From NCBI RefSeq assembly GCF_009766085.1, contig NZ_LMUF01000064.1:270718-334717 (forward strand): 64,000 bases of DNA. The letters are read 5' to 3'. This document shows, piece by piece, positions 1 to 7,560 of the stretch. Origin of the DNA: Burkholderia sp. S171. GTDB taxonomy: Bacteria; Pseudomonadota; Gammaproteobacteria; Burkholderiales; Burkholderiaceae. The translations under genes and the position numbers were made by a program. The notes beneath the pieces are model-generated. The model did no database searches and had not been told where the DNA came from. It saw only the letters and a program-made list of their open reading frames with translations. Position 1 is the stretch's first letter. Each line of letters opens with the position of its first letter.

Positions 1-171
1 CAGGCTGTTCAGCACTGCTGGCAGCGAGTTTCCGCTCAGCGAGGCCACATGATCATTCTCGCCGGATATCTCGGAGAGGCTGAACACGCCCAACCCCACA
101 AGCAGCGCGATGACAGCGGAAAATCCGGCGACGAGTTTTGTGAACACCTTCATTTGATGAAACGCCAACAT
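1..171 (-). CDS. Methyl-accepting chemotaxis protein, N-terminal part (cut by window edge)
   Basis: Only the first 57 codons are present; the gene runs off the left edge. The translation begins MLAFHQMKVFTKLVAGFSAV, followed by a hydrophobic stretch (about residues 14-32) and then a periplasmic-looking segment. This matches the first membrane helix and start of the ligand-binding region of Tar/Tsr-type chemoreceptors, where a KV(S/F)TKLxxGF start is common. The ATG at 171 is preceded by AAGAGG at good distance; the internal ATG at 153 has no such site. Such proteins sense ligands at the inner membrane and signal to CheA/CheW. The ligand is unknown, and the signalling domain is outside the window. 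Confidence 0.8.
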   Translation of the reverse strand, partial: MLAFHQMKVFTKLVAGFSAVIALLVGLGVFSLSEISGENDHVASLSGNSLPAVLNSL

Positions 172-804
172 AGTAAGTCCTCTTAATTAGTAGAAATTCG
201 TGGAAGCTACGTTGCTAATTAACGGACATTATTTTATTTACTGAAGGATCTTTATCGTGCGTTGACCAGGCAGCGCTCGAATAGATGAGCGAAGAAGGGT
301 CAACAGTCCAGGTGGAGAGTCCGTCATAGTCTAAAGGCCAGGTGACGTTCACGCCCTCACAATTAATCTGGCGACGCCGGAAAACTACATTGATTCAACA
401 TTCAAGATTGATTAATTCGTATCGACAGTTATATAGTTGCGGCGGAACACTTGGGCTTGGTCGAGTGCCTCTTAGCGAAATGCGAATAAAGCATCTTGAG
501 CATGAATGAGCTCATAACGGTAAGCGACGTAGAGAGAGCTGCCGTCCGAAGGGACATACCGCTGCCCTCTGATGATAGTAGTGCTGTCTGAGGTAGCGAC
601 GCGATCGCCATCGCACACGGATATACAACTATAGCGAGGCAGATGCTTAGCGCCATTGTGCGTACCAACGTGCGGCTGATGCACGCGTCGATGACGATCT
701 ACAACACCTGGGTTGACCGGGTGCTGGTGCTGAGGGTGACGAAGCCTGTCGATGCAGCGCTGCGCCGGCCTTCGATGACTCTGTCGCGCGCGTGCTAAAC
801 CTCT
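172..804. other. Intergenic stretch with no convincing gene
   Basis: About 630 bases lie between the chemoreceptor and the transposase remnant. The first 250 bases are AT-rich and should hold the receptor promoter. Short minus-strand frames around 430-684 are open (up to 79 codons), but they have no recognisable domain and no good ribosome site. I cannot assign a gene here. Confidence 0.4.
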
Positions 805-951
805 GCGTTACGCGCTTGATCTGATCCTGCTGTGTGCGCTGGTACGTGGCCTATCCGATGAGCTTGCGTCACCTGGAAGAAATGATGGCTGAACGTGGCC
901 CTCGCAGTTGATCATTCGGCTGTGCACCGCTGGGCACTCAAGCTGTTGCCG
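805..951 (+). pseudogene. Decayed IS6/IS26-type transposase fragment
   Basis: Joining frames gives RYALDLILLC, then RWYVAYPMSLRHLEEMMAER, then GLAVDHSAVHRWALKLLP. This is the helix-turn-helix and early region of IS6-family transposases (family pattern WYxxYxLSxRxLEExMxERGxxVDHxTVxRW). At least two frameshifts interrupt it: one near 838 and one near 898, where removing one C restores the frame. A weaker echo (KAGGRRYLYRDQSA, about 1147-1190) fits the region after the first catalytic Asp, so the remnant may reach about 1190. No intact DDE triad and no terminal repeats were found. It marks an old insertion beside the TetR gene. Confidence 0.7.
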
Positions 952-1193
952 ATGTGCCGGTATTGGATCGGTTTAAGGATCTACATGCCTGGTCGAGCGA
1001 CGTAGAAGCAGGAAAAAATGCATTATCCATGGGCTCTTTTCAAAGGACCATTCGGCTAGGGAATCACCGCTCAAGTGGCCGCACCAGCATCGTCAAGTTG
1101 ACGAGAACTGGGGCAGGCGCTTTCAGGTTGTGGGGCCGGTCACGTGAAAGCGGGCGGACGGAGGTATCTCTACCGGGATCAATCGGCCGCAGA

Positions 1194-1796
1194 TTATGTC
1201 GTTACCGGCGGGGTCAGAAACCGCTTGATCAACGTTTGCAGGAGTTCAATCACCTTGTTTTGGTCTTGCGGCAGGCCACGAATTGCCATGATCTTGCATC
1301 CGTCGACCACCCCGATCAGCAGCGCCGCCGCTGTATCGGCATCGAGCGATGAGTCTATGCGTCCCTGTGTTTGACCGTTACGCAGGAAGTCTGCCAGCAA
1401 TTGCTGCATACCTCGGCTATGGACCTGCAGGATCCGGGCTAGCTCCTGATTGCGGCCGGCTTCCGCCAGCATGTCGACAAACAGGGTGTGCCGGCCACCA
1501 TTTTTGCCCATCCTGGTTTGTTGCATTTCAGCGATCAGCGCTGCCAGCGCATCGGAACTGGTCATCGTCTGGCTGAAACGCTCGGTGGCGCTTGCCAGCA
1601 TCATTTCGATGATCGCACCCATGATGGCTTCTTTGCTTTCGAAGTAGTGGTAAAGGTGACCAGGACTCATACCCGCCTCGGTGCAGATGGCGGAGATCGA
1701 TGCGCTGCGAAATCCGTCCCGCATAAAACATCGCCTGGCGGCCTTGAGAACTTCTTGGCGCTTTGCCTCATGTTTAACTGGATCGACGGTACGCAT
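1194..1796 (-). CDS. TetR/AcrR family transcriptional regulator
   Basis: A 200-residue one-domain-plus-ligand-pocket repressor. Residues 10-55 carry the TetR helix-turn-helix, with the signature AGMSPGHLYHYFESKEAIMG. The rest is a helical ligand-binding domain of normal length. I chose the ATG at 1796 because AGGA lies 8 bases upstream; the in-frame GTG at 1811 overlaps that site. The gene is divergent from the aldo-keto reductase at 1902. Two matching TAGA-N8-TCTA sites lie in the shared promoter region, so it most likely represses itself and the reductase. The inducer is unknown. Confidence 0.9.
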   Translation of the reverse strand: MRTVDPVKHEAKRQEVLKAARRCFMRDGFRSASISAICTEAGMSPGHLYHYFESKEAIMGAIIEMMLASATERFSQTMTSSDALAALIAEMQQTRMGKNGGRHTLFVDMLAEAGRNQELARILQVHSRGMQQLLADFLRNGQTQGRIDSSLDADTAAALLIGVVDGCKIMAIRGLPQDQNKVIELLQTLIKRFLTPPVTT

Positions 1797-1818
1797 GGTA
1801 GGTATCCTCACGCAAAGA

Positions 1819-1884
1819 TAGAGTGAACGATCTATTTATGTTGACCAAAATTTTTTTCGATTCTAAGATAGAACAATCATTCTA
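1819..1884. promoter_or_regulatory. Divergent promoter with two TetR operator candidates
   Basis: Two 16-base elements share the form TAGA-N8-TCTA: TAGAGTGAACGATCTA at 1819-1834 and TAGAACAATCATTCTA at 1869-1884. Between and overlapping them is a rightward promoter, TTGACC (1841-1846), 17 bases, TAAGAT (1864-1869). The second operator overlaps the -10 box. TTCTA at 1861-1865 also pairs with TAGAA at 1869-1873. The arrangement fits a TetR repressor blocking both directions. Confidence 0.65.
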
Positions 1885-1901
1885 ACATTGCGGGAAACTC
1901 G

Positions 1902-2879
1902 ATGATCACCATGCGTTTGGGTAAAGAAGGCCCGCTGGTTTCAGCGCTGGGACTTGGTTGCAACCGGATGTCGCTTCAAAACCCACGAAATGATGACGAA
2001 AGCATCGCCACCATTCAAGCTGCGCTGGATGCCGGAATCAACTATCTGAACACCGCCGATTTTTATGGATCAGGCCACAACGAATCGCTGATTGGACGTG
2101 CCATCAAAGGCCGGCGCGATCAGGCTTTTATCAGCGTCAAGTTCGGCGCCATGTTCTCGCCCGCGGGACAGTTCATGGGCCTCGACGGTCGTCCGAACTC
2201 GGTCAAGAACTTTGCTGCCTATTCGCTGCAACGGCTCGGGGTGGACGTGATCGACCTTTATCAGCCGGGTCGGCCTGACCCTGAGGTGCCTTTCGAGGAC
2301 ACGATCGGTGCAGTTGCGGATCTGATCAAAGAGGGAAAGGTGCGTTATCTGGGCGTTTCTGAAGTGGGCGCAGATAATTTGCGCCGTGCCCACAAGGTGC
2401 ATCCGGTCAGTGCATTAGAGATTGAATACTCGCTGGCATGCCGCTTTACTGAGCCAGAAATACTGCCGACTGCACGTGAGTTGGGGGTAACAATTGTCCC
2501 GTATCGTGTCCTTGCCGACGGGTTGTTGACTGGAGCGCTAACAAGTGCGTCGCTAGGCGGGGATTCACGCATGCAGCCCCCGCGGATGCAGGGTGAGAAC
2601 CTTGAGCACAACATTGCGGCCATTGCGCCTCTGAAAGAGATGGCCGCGGCCAAGGGCTGTACACCGGCTCAACTGGCCGTTGCCTGGCTGCTCTCGCGTG
2701 GAGATGACATCATTGCGCTGGTCGGCATGACCCGGCCAGCGCGTCTGCAGGAAAATCTGCAGATTCTGGATATCCGCTTTAGCGCCCAGGAATTGGCCGA
2801 TCTTGAGCGCGCTTTTGCGCCCGGCGTTATCCTCGGCGACCGTTACCCGGCCTTCGTGTTGAAATACGCTGCGCAATAG
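1902..2879 (+). CDS. Aldo/keto reductase family protein
   Basis: A 325-residue protein of the usual length for the aldo/keto reductase (TIM-barrel, NADPH-dependent) family. The Tyr (NTADFYG, Tyr55) and Lys (SVKFG, Lys80) of the catalytic tetrad are present. The usual Asp (DTAxxYG) is Asn50, and the usual His after the 110 region is Pro in DLYQPGRPDP. Both changes fit a less typical bacterial subfamily rather than random decay. NADPH-binding features near residues 205-215 and in the last 60 residues are intact. It is divergent from the TetR gene and probably its main target. Substrate unknown; a carbonyl detoxification role is a reasonable guess. Confidence 0.88.
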   Translation: MITMRLGKEGPLVSALGLGCNRMSLQNPRNDDESIATIQAALDAGINYLNTADFYGSGHNESLIGRAIKGRRDQAFISVKFGAMFSPAGQFMGLDGRPNSVKNFAAYSLQRLGVDVIDLYQPGRPDPEVPFEDTIGAVADLIKEGKVRYLGVSEVGADNLRRAHKVHPVSALEIEYSLACRFTEPEILPTARELGVTIVPYRVLADGLLTGALTSASLGGDSRMQPPRMQGENLEHNIAAIAPLKEMAAAKGCTPAQLAVAWLLSRGDDIIALVGMTRPARLQENLQILDIRFSAQELADLERAFAPGVILGDRYPAFVLKYAAQ

Positions 2880-3645
2880 AGCTTTGTTAAATCAACGGGT
2901 AGTCAACACCGTACCGAAAACAGCTGGGCGAACACTGTTCCGCGGGGCCTCGTTTCACCGGGCTTAGCCAAAATCAGGCCGGTTTTTGAGCAAAGGCCAG
3001 TTTATCCAGCGACGTCGAGCCCAGTGCTTTGACGTGACGAACGTCTTGTCGACATGCGGTGTTTCGTCAGTTCGGAATGCGATGACTTGGTTCGCGAAAT
3101 AAGATTAGTGATCCAAAATGATGATAAGAACTAGTCTATGGAAATAGATGACAAATTTATTTTTGACTGGCCTAAAATTTCCTGCGATCGAGTTGCAGTA
3201 GTTACGTATTCCTTACGAGTTAAATTCTGAGACCTATTTGATCGTGCGGCTGGGGGTAAAGCTCGCGTTTGACCGTCCCTGTTTCGCGAGCGGTAACAGG
3301 AAAACAGTGCCGTACATGCGCAGGATGCTGGATACGTTCCACGTGCCTCTACGACTAAAGAAAATAGCCTTACATTTTTGTTGACGCACCATGCTTTGGC
3401 GTTCGTTACTCAAACGTTCAGGCTACCGGGTAAAGCGTGCGGTGGCAGCCATTTTGCAACGCCGACAATGGGAGTTTTTACACACCAGACATTGTCAGTA
3501 GATGCACTTACCGAGTTTCCTAATAAGCACCATGAGCATTTGAAAACGCGCGCGATGATCCGCGGGGAGGGTATGAAACCTTCGCCTGAGTTGAAGCAGC
3601 TTGCAGTTGATTCTCCATCCAATTGATTACGACCCAGGAGCTTTT
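2880..3645. other. Long intergenic region with a possible frameshifted gene tail
   Basis: No intact gene is supported in these 766 bases. On the minus strand, about 2978-3105, one frame reads FANQVIAFRTDETPHVDKTF and a neighbouring frame continues VKALGSTSLDKLAFAQKPA to a stop. Together they look like the 3' end of a gene broken by a one-base shift. I do not recognise the family. The segment around 3100-3200 is distinctly AT-rich and may contain promoters. The 3378-3626 open frame lacks a ribosome site and domain content. Confidence 0.3.
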
Positions 3646-3843
3646 GTGGGACTTAACGCACCAGCCGGCCGCTCGCGGCTCTGGCTTATCTTGCTGTTGC
3701 CGTACATCGCGTTATTGTGGGTACCGTTCTATAACGACACACGTCCTTCGTTCGCCGGTTTCCCGTTCTTCTACTGGTATCAGTTCCTGTGGGTTCCGCT
3801 CACCTCGCTGCTGATTTATGTCGTATACCGAGGTGTCAAATGA
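3646..3843 (+). CDS. DUF3311 small membrane protein (symporter partner)
   Basis: A 65-residue protein with two hydrophobic helices (about 12-30 and 44-62) and the DUF3311 features LPYIALLWVPFYN and FPFFYWYQFLW. The start is GTG at 3646, with AGGAG five bases upstream. A longer frame from TTG at 3601 has no such site. Its stop overlaps the start of the sodium:solute symporter (ATGA), so the two are translationally coupled. DUF3311 proteins are regularly encoded just before SSS-family carriers and probably act as a small subunit or assembly partner, although no mechanism is established. Confidence 0.85.
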   Translation: MGLNAPAGRSRLWLILLLPYIALLWVPFYNDTRPSFAGFPFFYWYQFLWVPLTSLLIYVVYRGVK

Positions 3844-5330
3844 GCAATGTCGATCCGGTCTCACTGACCGTCTTCATCGGTTTCTTTGTTCTTGTCACCG
3901 TGGTTGGTTTTTTTGCTGCGCGCTGGAAGCGAGGCGACTTGACTCAACTGCATGAGTGGGGTCTTGGCGGCCGCCAGTTCGGTGCCGTCATTTCGTGGTT
4001 CCTCGTGGGGGGCGATTTTTATACCGCGTATACCGTCATCGCCGTGCCTGCACTTGTGTATTCGGTGGGCGCCTATGGATTCTTTGCATTGCCGTATACG
4101 ATTATCGTGTACCCGTTCGTATTCGCCGTCATGCCGAAGCTCTGGAAAATTGCGCATGCGAAGAAACACATCACTGCAGCCGACTATGTGCAAGGCGAAT
4201 ACGGCGGCAAATGGTTTCCCGCTGCGGTTGCGTTGACCGGTATCGTCGCGACGATGCCTTATATCGCGTTGCAACTCGTGGGTATGCAGGTAGTGATCAA
4301 GGGGCTGGGTGTGTCCGGCGAACTGCCCTTGATCGTTGCGTTCGTGATTCTCGCGTTATACACCTACACGAGCGGCCTGCGGGCACCGGCGATGATCGCG
4401 TTCGTCAAGGACATTATGATTTTCATCGTCGTGATCGCGGCGGTGTGGATTATTCCGTCGAAGCTCGGCGGCTACGGACATGTGTTCGACGCGGCCGATA
4501 CGTTTTTCAAGGCAAAAGGCGGCGCGACAGGCATTACCCTGAAGCCGGCGCAATTCACTGCGTATGCATCGCTTGCGCTGGGTTCGGCACTGGCTGCGTT
4601 TATGTACCCGCATACGATGACAGCGGTGTTGTCGTCTTCATCCGCGAACACCGTTCGCAAGAACGCGATCTTTTTGCCGATATATACGTTGCTGCTGGGA
4701 TTGATCGCGTTGCTCGGCTATATGGCGATTGCTGCCGGCGTACACGTGACATCTGCCTCAGATGTCGTGCCGGCACTTTTTAGAACTGTTTTTCCGTCGT
4801 GGTTTGTCGGCTTCGCCGCTGCGGCGATTGCAATTAGCGCGTTGGTACCCGCAGCGATCATGTCGATCGGCGCGGCGAATCTCTTCACGCGCAATTTGTG
4901 GCCACTGATTTCGCGCAATACTTCGCCGGAAGCAGAAGCGAAAACCGCCAAGCTGGTGTCGTTGCTGGTCAAGTTCGGCGCGCTGCTGTTCACAGTCTTC
5001 CTGCCGACGCAATTCGCGATTGATCTTCAGTTATTGGGGGGCGTGTGGATTCTTCAAATTTTCCCTGCGATCGTCTTCTCACTCTATACGCGTCGCCTTA
5101 GTACGCCGGGTCTTTTTCTCGGATGGCTGGCTGGCATTGTGCTCGGCTCGGGATTGGCTATTCTTCAAGGCCTAAAGCCGGTGTTCGCACTGCATGTGGG
5201 CGGTGCAACGTACCCGGTTTATATCGGGTTGCTTGCGCTGGCTCTCAATATTGTGGTGTCGTTCACCGTCTCGTTTGTTATGCCACGGCGCGTGATATCG
5301 CATCAGGTCGCTGGATTCGTTGGTGAGTGA
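3840..5330 (+). CDS. Sodium:solute symporter (SSS family)
   Basis: A 496-residue inner-membrane carrier with about 13 hydrophobic helices. The SSS-family region WGLGGRQFGAVISWFLVGGD near the N-terminus and the conserved TSGLRAPAMIAFVKDIMIF segment are present. These are typical of the PanF/MctP-like branch that takes up monocarboxylates, pantothenate or similar acids with Na+. The start is ATG at 3840, overlapping the DUF3311 stop; the longer in-frame extension to 3789 lies inside DUF3311 coding sequence. No catabolic gene sits next to it, so the substrate cannot be inferred. Confidence 0.88.
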   Translation: MSNVDPVSLTVFIGFFVLVTVVGFFAARWKRGDLTQLHEWGLGGRQFGAVISWFLVGGDFYTAYTVIAVPALVYSVGAYGFFALPYTIIVYPFVFAVMPKLWKIAHAKKHITAADYVQGEYGGKWFPAAVALTGIVATMPYIALQLVGMQVVIKGLGVSGELPLIVAFVILALYTYTSGLRAPAMIAFVKDIMIFIVVIAAVWIIPSKLGGYGHVFDAADTFFKAKGGATGITLKPAQFTAYASLALGSALAAFMYPHTMTAVLSSSSANTVRKNAIFLPIYTLLLGLIALLGYMAIAAGVHVTSASDVVPALFRTVFPSWFVGFAAAAIAISALVPAAIMSIGAANLFTRNLWPLISRNTSPEAEAKTAKLVSLLVKFGALLFTVFLPTQFAIDLQLLGGVWILQIFPAIVFSLYTRRLSTPGLFLGWLAGIVLGSGLAILQGLKPVFALHVGGATYPVYIGLLALALNIVVSFTVSFVMPRRVISHQVAGFVGE

Positions 5331-5368
5331 GAGTCGACTGATACCTTGATGACATGTTCGTCCCCCAG

Positions 5369-5441
5369 CGTTCAGCGGCTCCGGAGATTGATATTAAGCG
5401 AAGCTCCACAAGGGCAGCGATTCAGCTGTCGCCGCTGAACG
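5369..5441. repeat. Inverted repeat after the symporter gene
   Basis: CGTTCAGCGGC at 5369-5379 is exactly repeated in inverse at 5431-5441 (GCCGCTGAACG), with 51 bases between. It can form an 11-pair stem. There is no T-run, so it is not a classic terminator. It lies between the symporter and a DUF4279 gene. Function unknown. Confidence 0.4.
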
Positions 5442-5541
5442 CGGGTCTATCGCGCTCTTGCGCCACCGATCACGTTTGAAAAACAGGGGAGGACTTGATG
5501 TTTGCCGATCAGTTATTTCGCCGGAATGGGATGCTGCCAGT

Positions 5542-5964
5542 ATGAATCTTGCAACGCTTAAAGTTGAGGGGGATGGTGTCGGATTGACTAAGGTGCGCAA
5601 GCTGTTGGCGCTATCGACTAGTACTGAATGGGAAAAAGGTGACCCAAAGCGGCGCGGGGGTGAGTATCACACGTCGGGATTTGTCGTCACGATCGCGGAT
5701 TCTGCCGCGCCCTATACCATGATGGTGAGGGTCCGTCATTTTTTGAGGAAGTGCAAGGATCAGGGCCTTCGGTTTTCCAATTTCAGTGGTGTTGTCGGAC
5801 TTTCAGTTGGCGTTACCGTGGATGCTTCGACCCAGTTCGCAGCGTATGTAAATCTCACTGTTGACGATATTGCGATACTTAAAGAATTAGAACTAGCGGT
5901 GGACCTAACGGTCTATTCTCGCTCGGATGAAACGGTAGACAACGGGGTGAATAGCGGGATGTAG
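5542..5964 (+). CDS. DUF4279 family protein
   Basis: About 140 residues. The C-terminal half has the DUF4279 layout: a K-G-D turn (EWEKGD), a variable strand with SGFVVTI, then a helix-rich RHFLRKCKDQGLRFSNF and a final beta region ending in AVDLTVYS, where family members have an IDLxxY motif. Proteins of this family are small, of unknown function, and often found in polymorphic-toxin or accessory regions as possible immunity proteins; nothing next to it supports that role. The start is uncertain: ATG 5542 gives a protein beginning near the first strand, and the frame is open back to TTG 5458. Confidence 0.6.
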   Translation: MNLATLKVEGDGVGLTKVRKLLALSTSTEWEKGDPKRRGGEYHTSGFVVTIADSAAPYTMMVRVRHFLRKCKDQGLRFSNFSGVVGLSVGVTVDASTQFAAYVNLTVDDIAILKELELAVDLTVYSRSDETVDNGVNSGM

Positions 5965-6065
5965 CGGTGAGTCGAAACCTGCACGTTCCACCGCTTTGTG
6001 CCGGAATGGTCAATGCCATCCAGACCACCAGGCGGTAAGGCAGCAACGAGGAAAAGGACTGTACG

Positions 6066-6371
6066 ATGAAAAGAGATAACACACGGTTGATGACTTGCTT
6101 GACCGGTCTCTTGGTTTTTGCATGTGGGACCGCTGGAGTAATGGTTACTGGCATGGTAATCAACGGGTGGCGAGTGGCGAATGAGGCAGTGCTTGCGCGT
6201 CTCGATGTGTCGCAATACGGTGCTGGTGGACTCGTGATTGGCGTTCTCCTGACGGCTGCTTTCACCTTCTTTTTTGTTCGCACCGGCGTTCGCCGTTCGA
6301 AAGATGCTCTTCACGCCACGCGCGAAGGGATCGCGCGGGCGAAGCAAACAATCGACCAATGGGACAACTGA
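6066..6371 (+). CDS. Hypothetical two-helix membrane protein
   Basis: A 101-residue protein with AAAAGGA seven bases before the ATG. Hydrophobic segments lie at about residues 9-33 and 52-72, followed by a charged C-terminal tail (RRSKDALHATREGIARAKQTIDQWDN) likely to be helical and cytoplasmic. No family was recognised. It stands alone between the DUF4279 and acetyltransferase genes and shares the lower GC content of this accessory patch. Confidence 0.55.
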   Translation: MKRDNTRLMTCLTGLLVFACGTAGVMVTGMVINGWRVANEAVLARLDVSQYGAGGLVIGVLLTAAFTFFFVRTGVRRSKDALHATREGIARAKQTIDQWDN

Positions 6372-6574
6372 CATGGAAAGCAATTAGACATTGCTTGCCA
6401 GAATGCTTGCTTTGCAAGCCACTCGATCCTGAGTGTAATACCGGTTACATGCGCCGGCAGTGACAGACGCGAATCGAACGCTCGCCCAGCAGTTTGTATT
6501 CGGATCTTCGTCTATTCGGTGACTTGAAGATATCGAATGCGTGTGCGCGAACGACAATAAAACAGAGGTGAAAT

Positions 6575-7069
6575 TTGAATACAGATTTTGAAATCACACC
6601 CGCACAGCCAGCAGATTGGCCAGCAATTTGGCCGATTCTACAAAAGGTCTTAGCGGCGGGCTCTAATTTCGTGTTCCCAACAGACTTTGAAGAAGAATCC
6701 ATGTGCCGCATTTGGTTCGGGAAAGGCACGATTGTGTTCAAGGTTCTATCTGGAGGACAAGTTGTCGGATCGTATTTCATACGTCCTAATCATTCGGGAC
6801 CCGGGTCTCACGTTGCGAATGCGGCCTATGCAACGCATTCTGATTTTCGGCGTAAAGGTATCGGAGGTGCGATGTGTCAGCACTCGATCGCCACCGCGCG
6901 CGATCGCGGGTTTTCCGCAATGCAGTTCAATGAGGTAATTGGGATCAACACAGCAGCAACGAAACTATATGCACGAAATGGTTTCAACATCGTAGGCCGA
7001 ATTCCTGACGGATATATCGATGAAGTTCGAGGAAGATCTGATCTCTTGATATTTCACCGGGAGGTTTGA
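6575..7069 (+). CDS. GNAT family N-acetyltransferase
   Basis: A 164-residue protein of normal GNAT length. The acetyl-CoA loop is visible as DFRRKGIGGAMCQHSI (R-x-x-G-x-G/A form, about residues 90-105), followed by the family's NTAATKLYARNGF helix and strand (about 128-140) that closes the fold. The start is TTG at 6575, with GAGGTG at 6566-6571. It would transfer an acetyl group from acetyl-CoA to an amine; the acceptor is unknown. It is a lone gene in an accessory region, with base composition lower in GC than the flanking operons, so recent gain is possible. Confidence 0.8.
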   Translation: MNTDFEITPAQPADWPAIWPILQKVLAAGSNFVFPTDFEEESMCRIWFGKGTIVFKVLSGGQVVGSYFIRPNHSGPGSHVANAAYATHSDFRRKGIGGAMCQHSIATARDRGFSAMQFNEVIGINTAATKLYARNGFNIVGRIPDGYIDEVRGRSDLLIFHREV

Positions 7070-7129
7070 GGCGACGCCGTGATGGCAGATCGCACACAGC
7101 CTAGCTCTCGTGCGTTCGCATTACAACGC

Positions 7130-7363
7130 TCATCTCGGTTTGCCTGAAAGCTTGCGCGGATCCGAGAATCGCGGATGGTAGTTGTCGCCGGAGACCGATA
7201 TCTGCGAATAGCGACCAGCATACGCGGTAGATGAGCACATCAACGCGGTCAATGCATCAGCTTCGCTGCCGAACGTCCTTCGGATCTTCGCCGAGTATTC
7301 CATGCTCAAATAATAACGAAGCGCATCCATGTGGTGTGCCGCCATCTGACGGACGCCAGCCAT
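7130..7363 (-). CDS. Small hypothetical protein, uncertain
   Basis: An open frame of 77 codons beginning MAGVRQMAAHHMDALRYYLS. There is no clear ribosome site and no recognised domain. The HHMDALRYYLSME segment recalls the DxMDALRY end of phage large terminase and related proteins, so this could be a phage-gene remnant. Evidence is thin, and it may not be expressed. Confidence 0.25.
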   Translation of the reverse strand: MAGVRQMAAHHMDALRYYLSMEYSAKIRRTFGSEADALTALMCSSTAYAGRYSQISVSGDNYHPRFSDPRKLSGKPR

Positions 7364-7403
7364 ATTTTTGACTTTCTACGGCACTACGCAGACTGTTAGG
7401 AAT

Positions 7404-7435
7404 CCGATAAAACAGAAATTCTGTTTGCCTATCGG
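7404..7435. repeat. Hairpin-forming palindrome upstream of the outer-membrane gene
   Basis: CCGATA at 7404-7409 pairs with TATCGG at 7430-7435, and inside them AAACAGAA pairs with TTCTGTTT. It lies about 125 bases before the 7561 gene in a low-GC stretch. It could be an operator, or a terminator-like element for the leftward frame. It lacks a strong T-run. Confidence 0.4.
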
Positions 7436-7560
7436 AAAGCGGAAACTTCTCTCGTATGCGTAATATTTAATATTAATTCGTAACTTAAAAATTCGCGCAT
7501 TAGGTCAGAATTTTCATTTTCTTCTGAGGTGCTGTTACCGTTTAAGGGACAGCAGAGAGC

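Noticed and set aside
429..684. Two overlapping leftward frames of 70-79 codons, one signal-peptide-like
   Set aside because: No ribosome site, no recognised family, and each overlaps the other; cannot be told from chance.
3378..3626. 82-codon frame before the DUF3311 gene
   Set aside because: No ribosome site or domain; overlaps the DUF3311 5' region.
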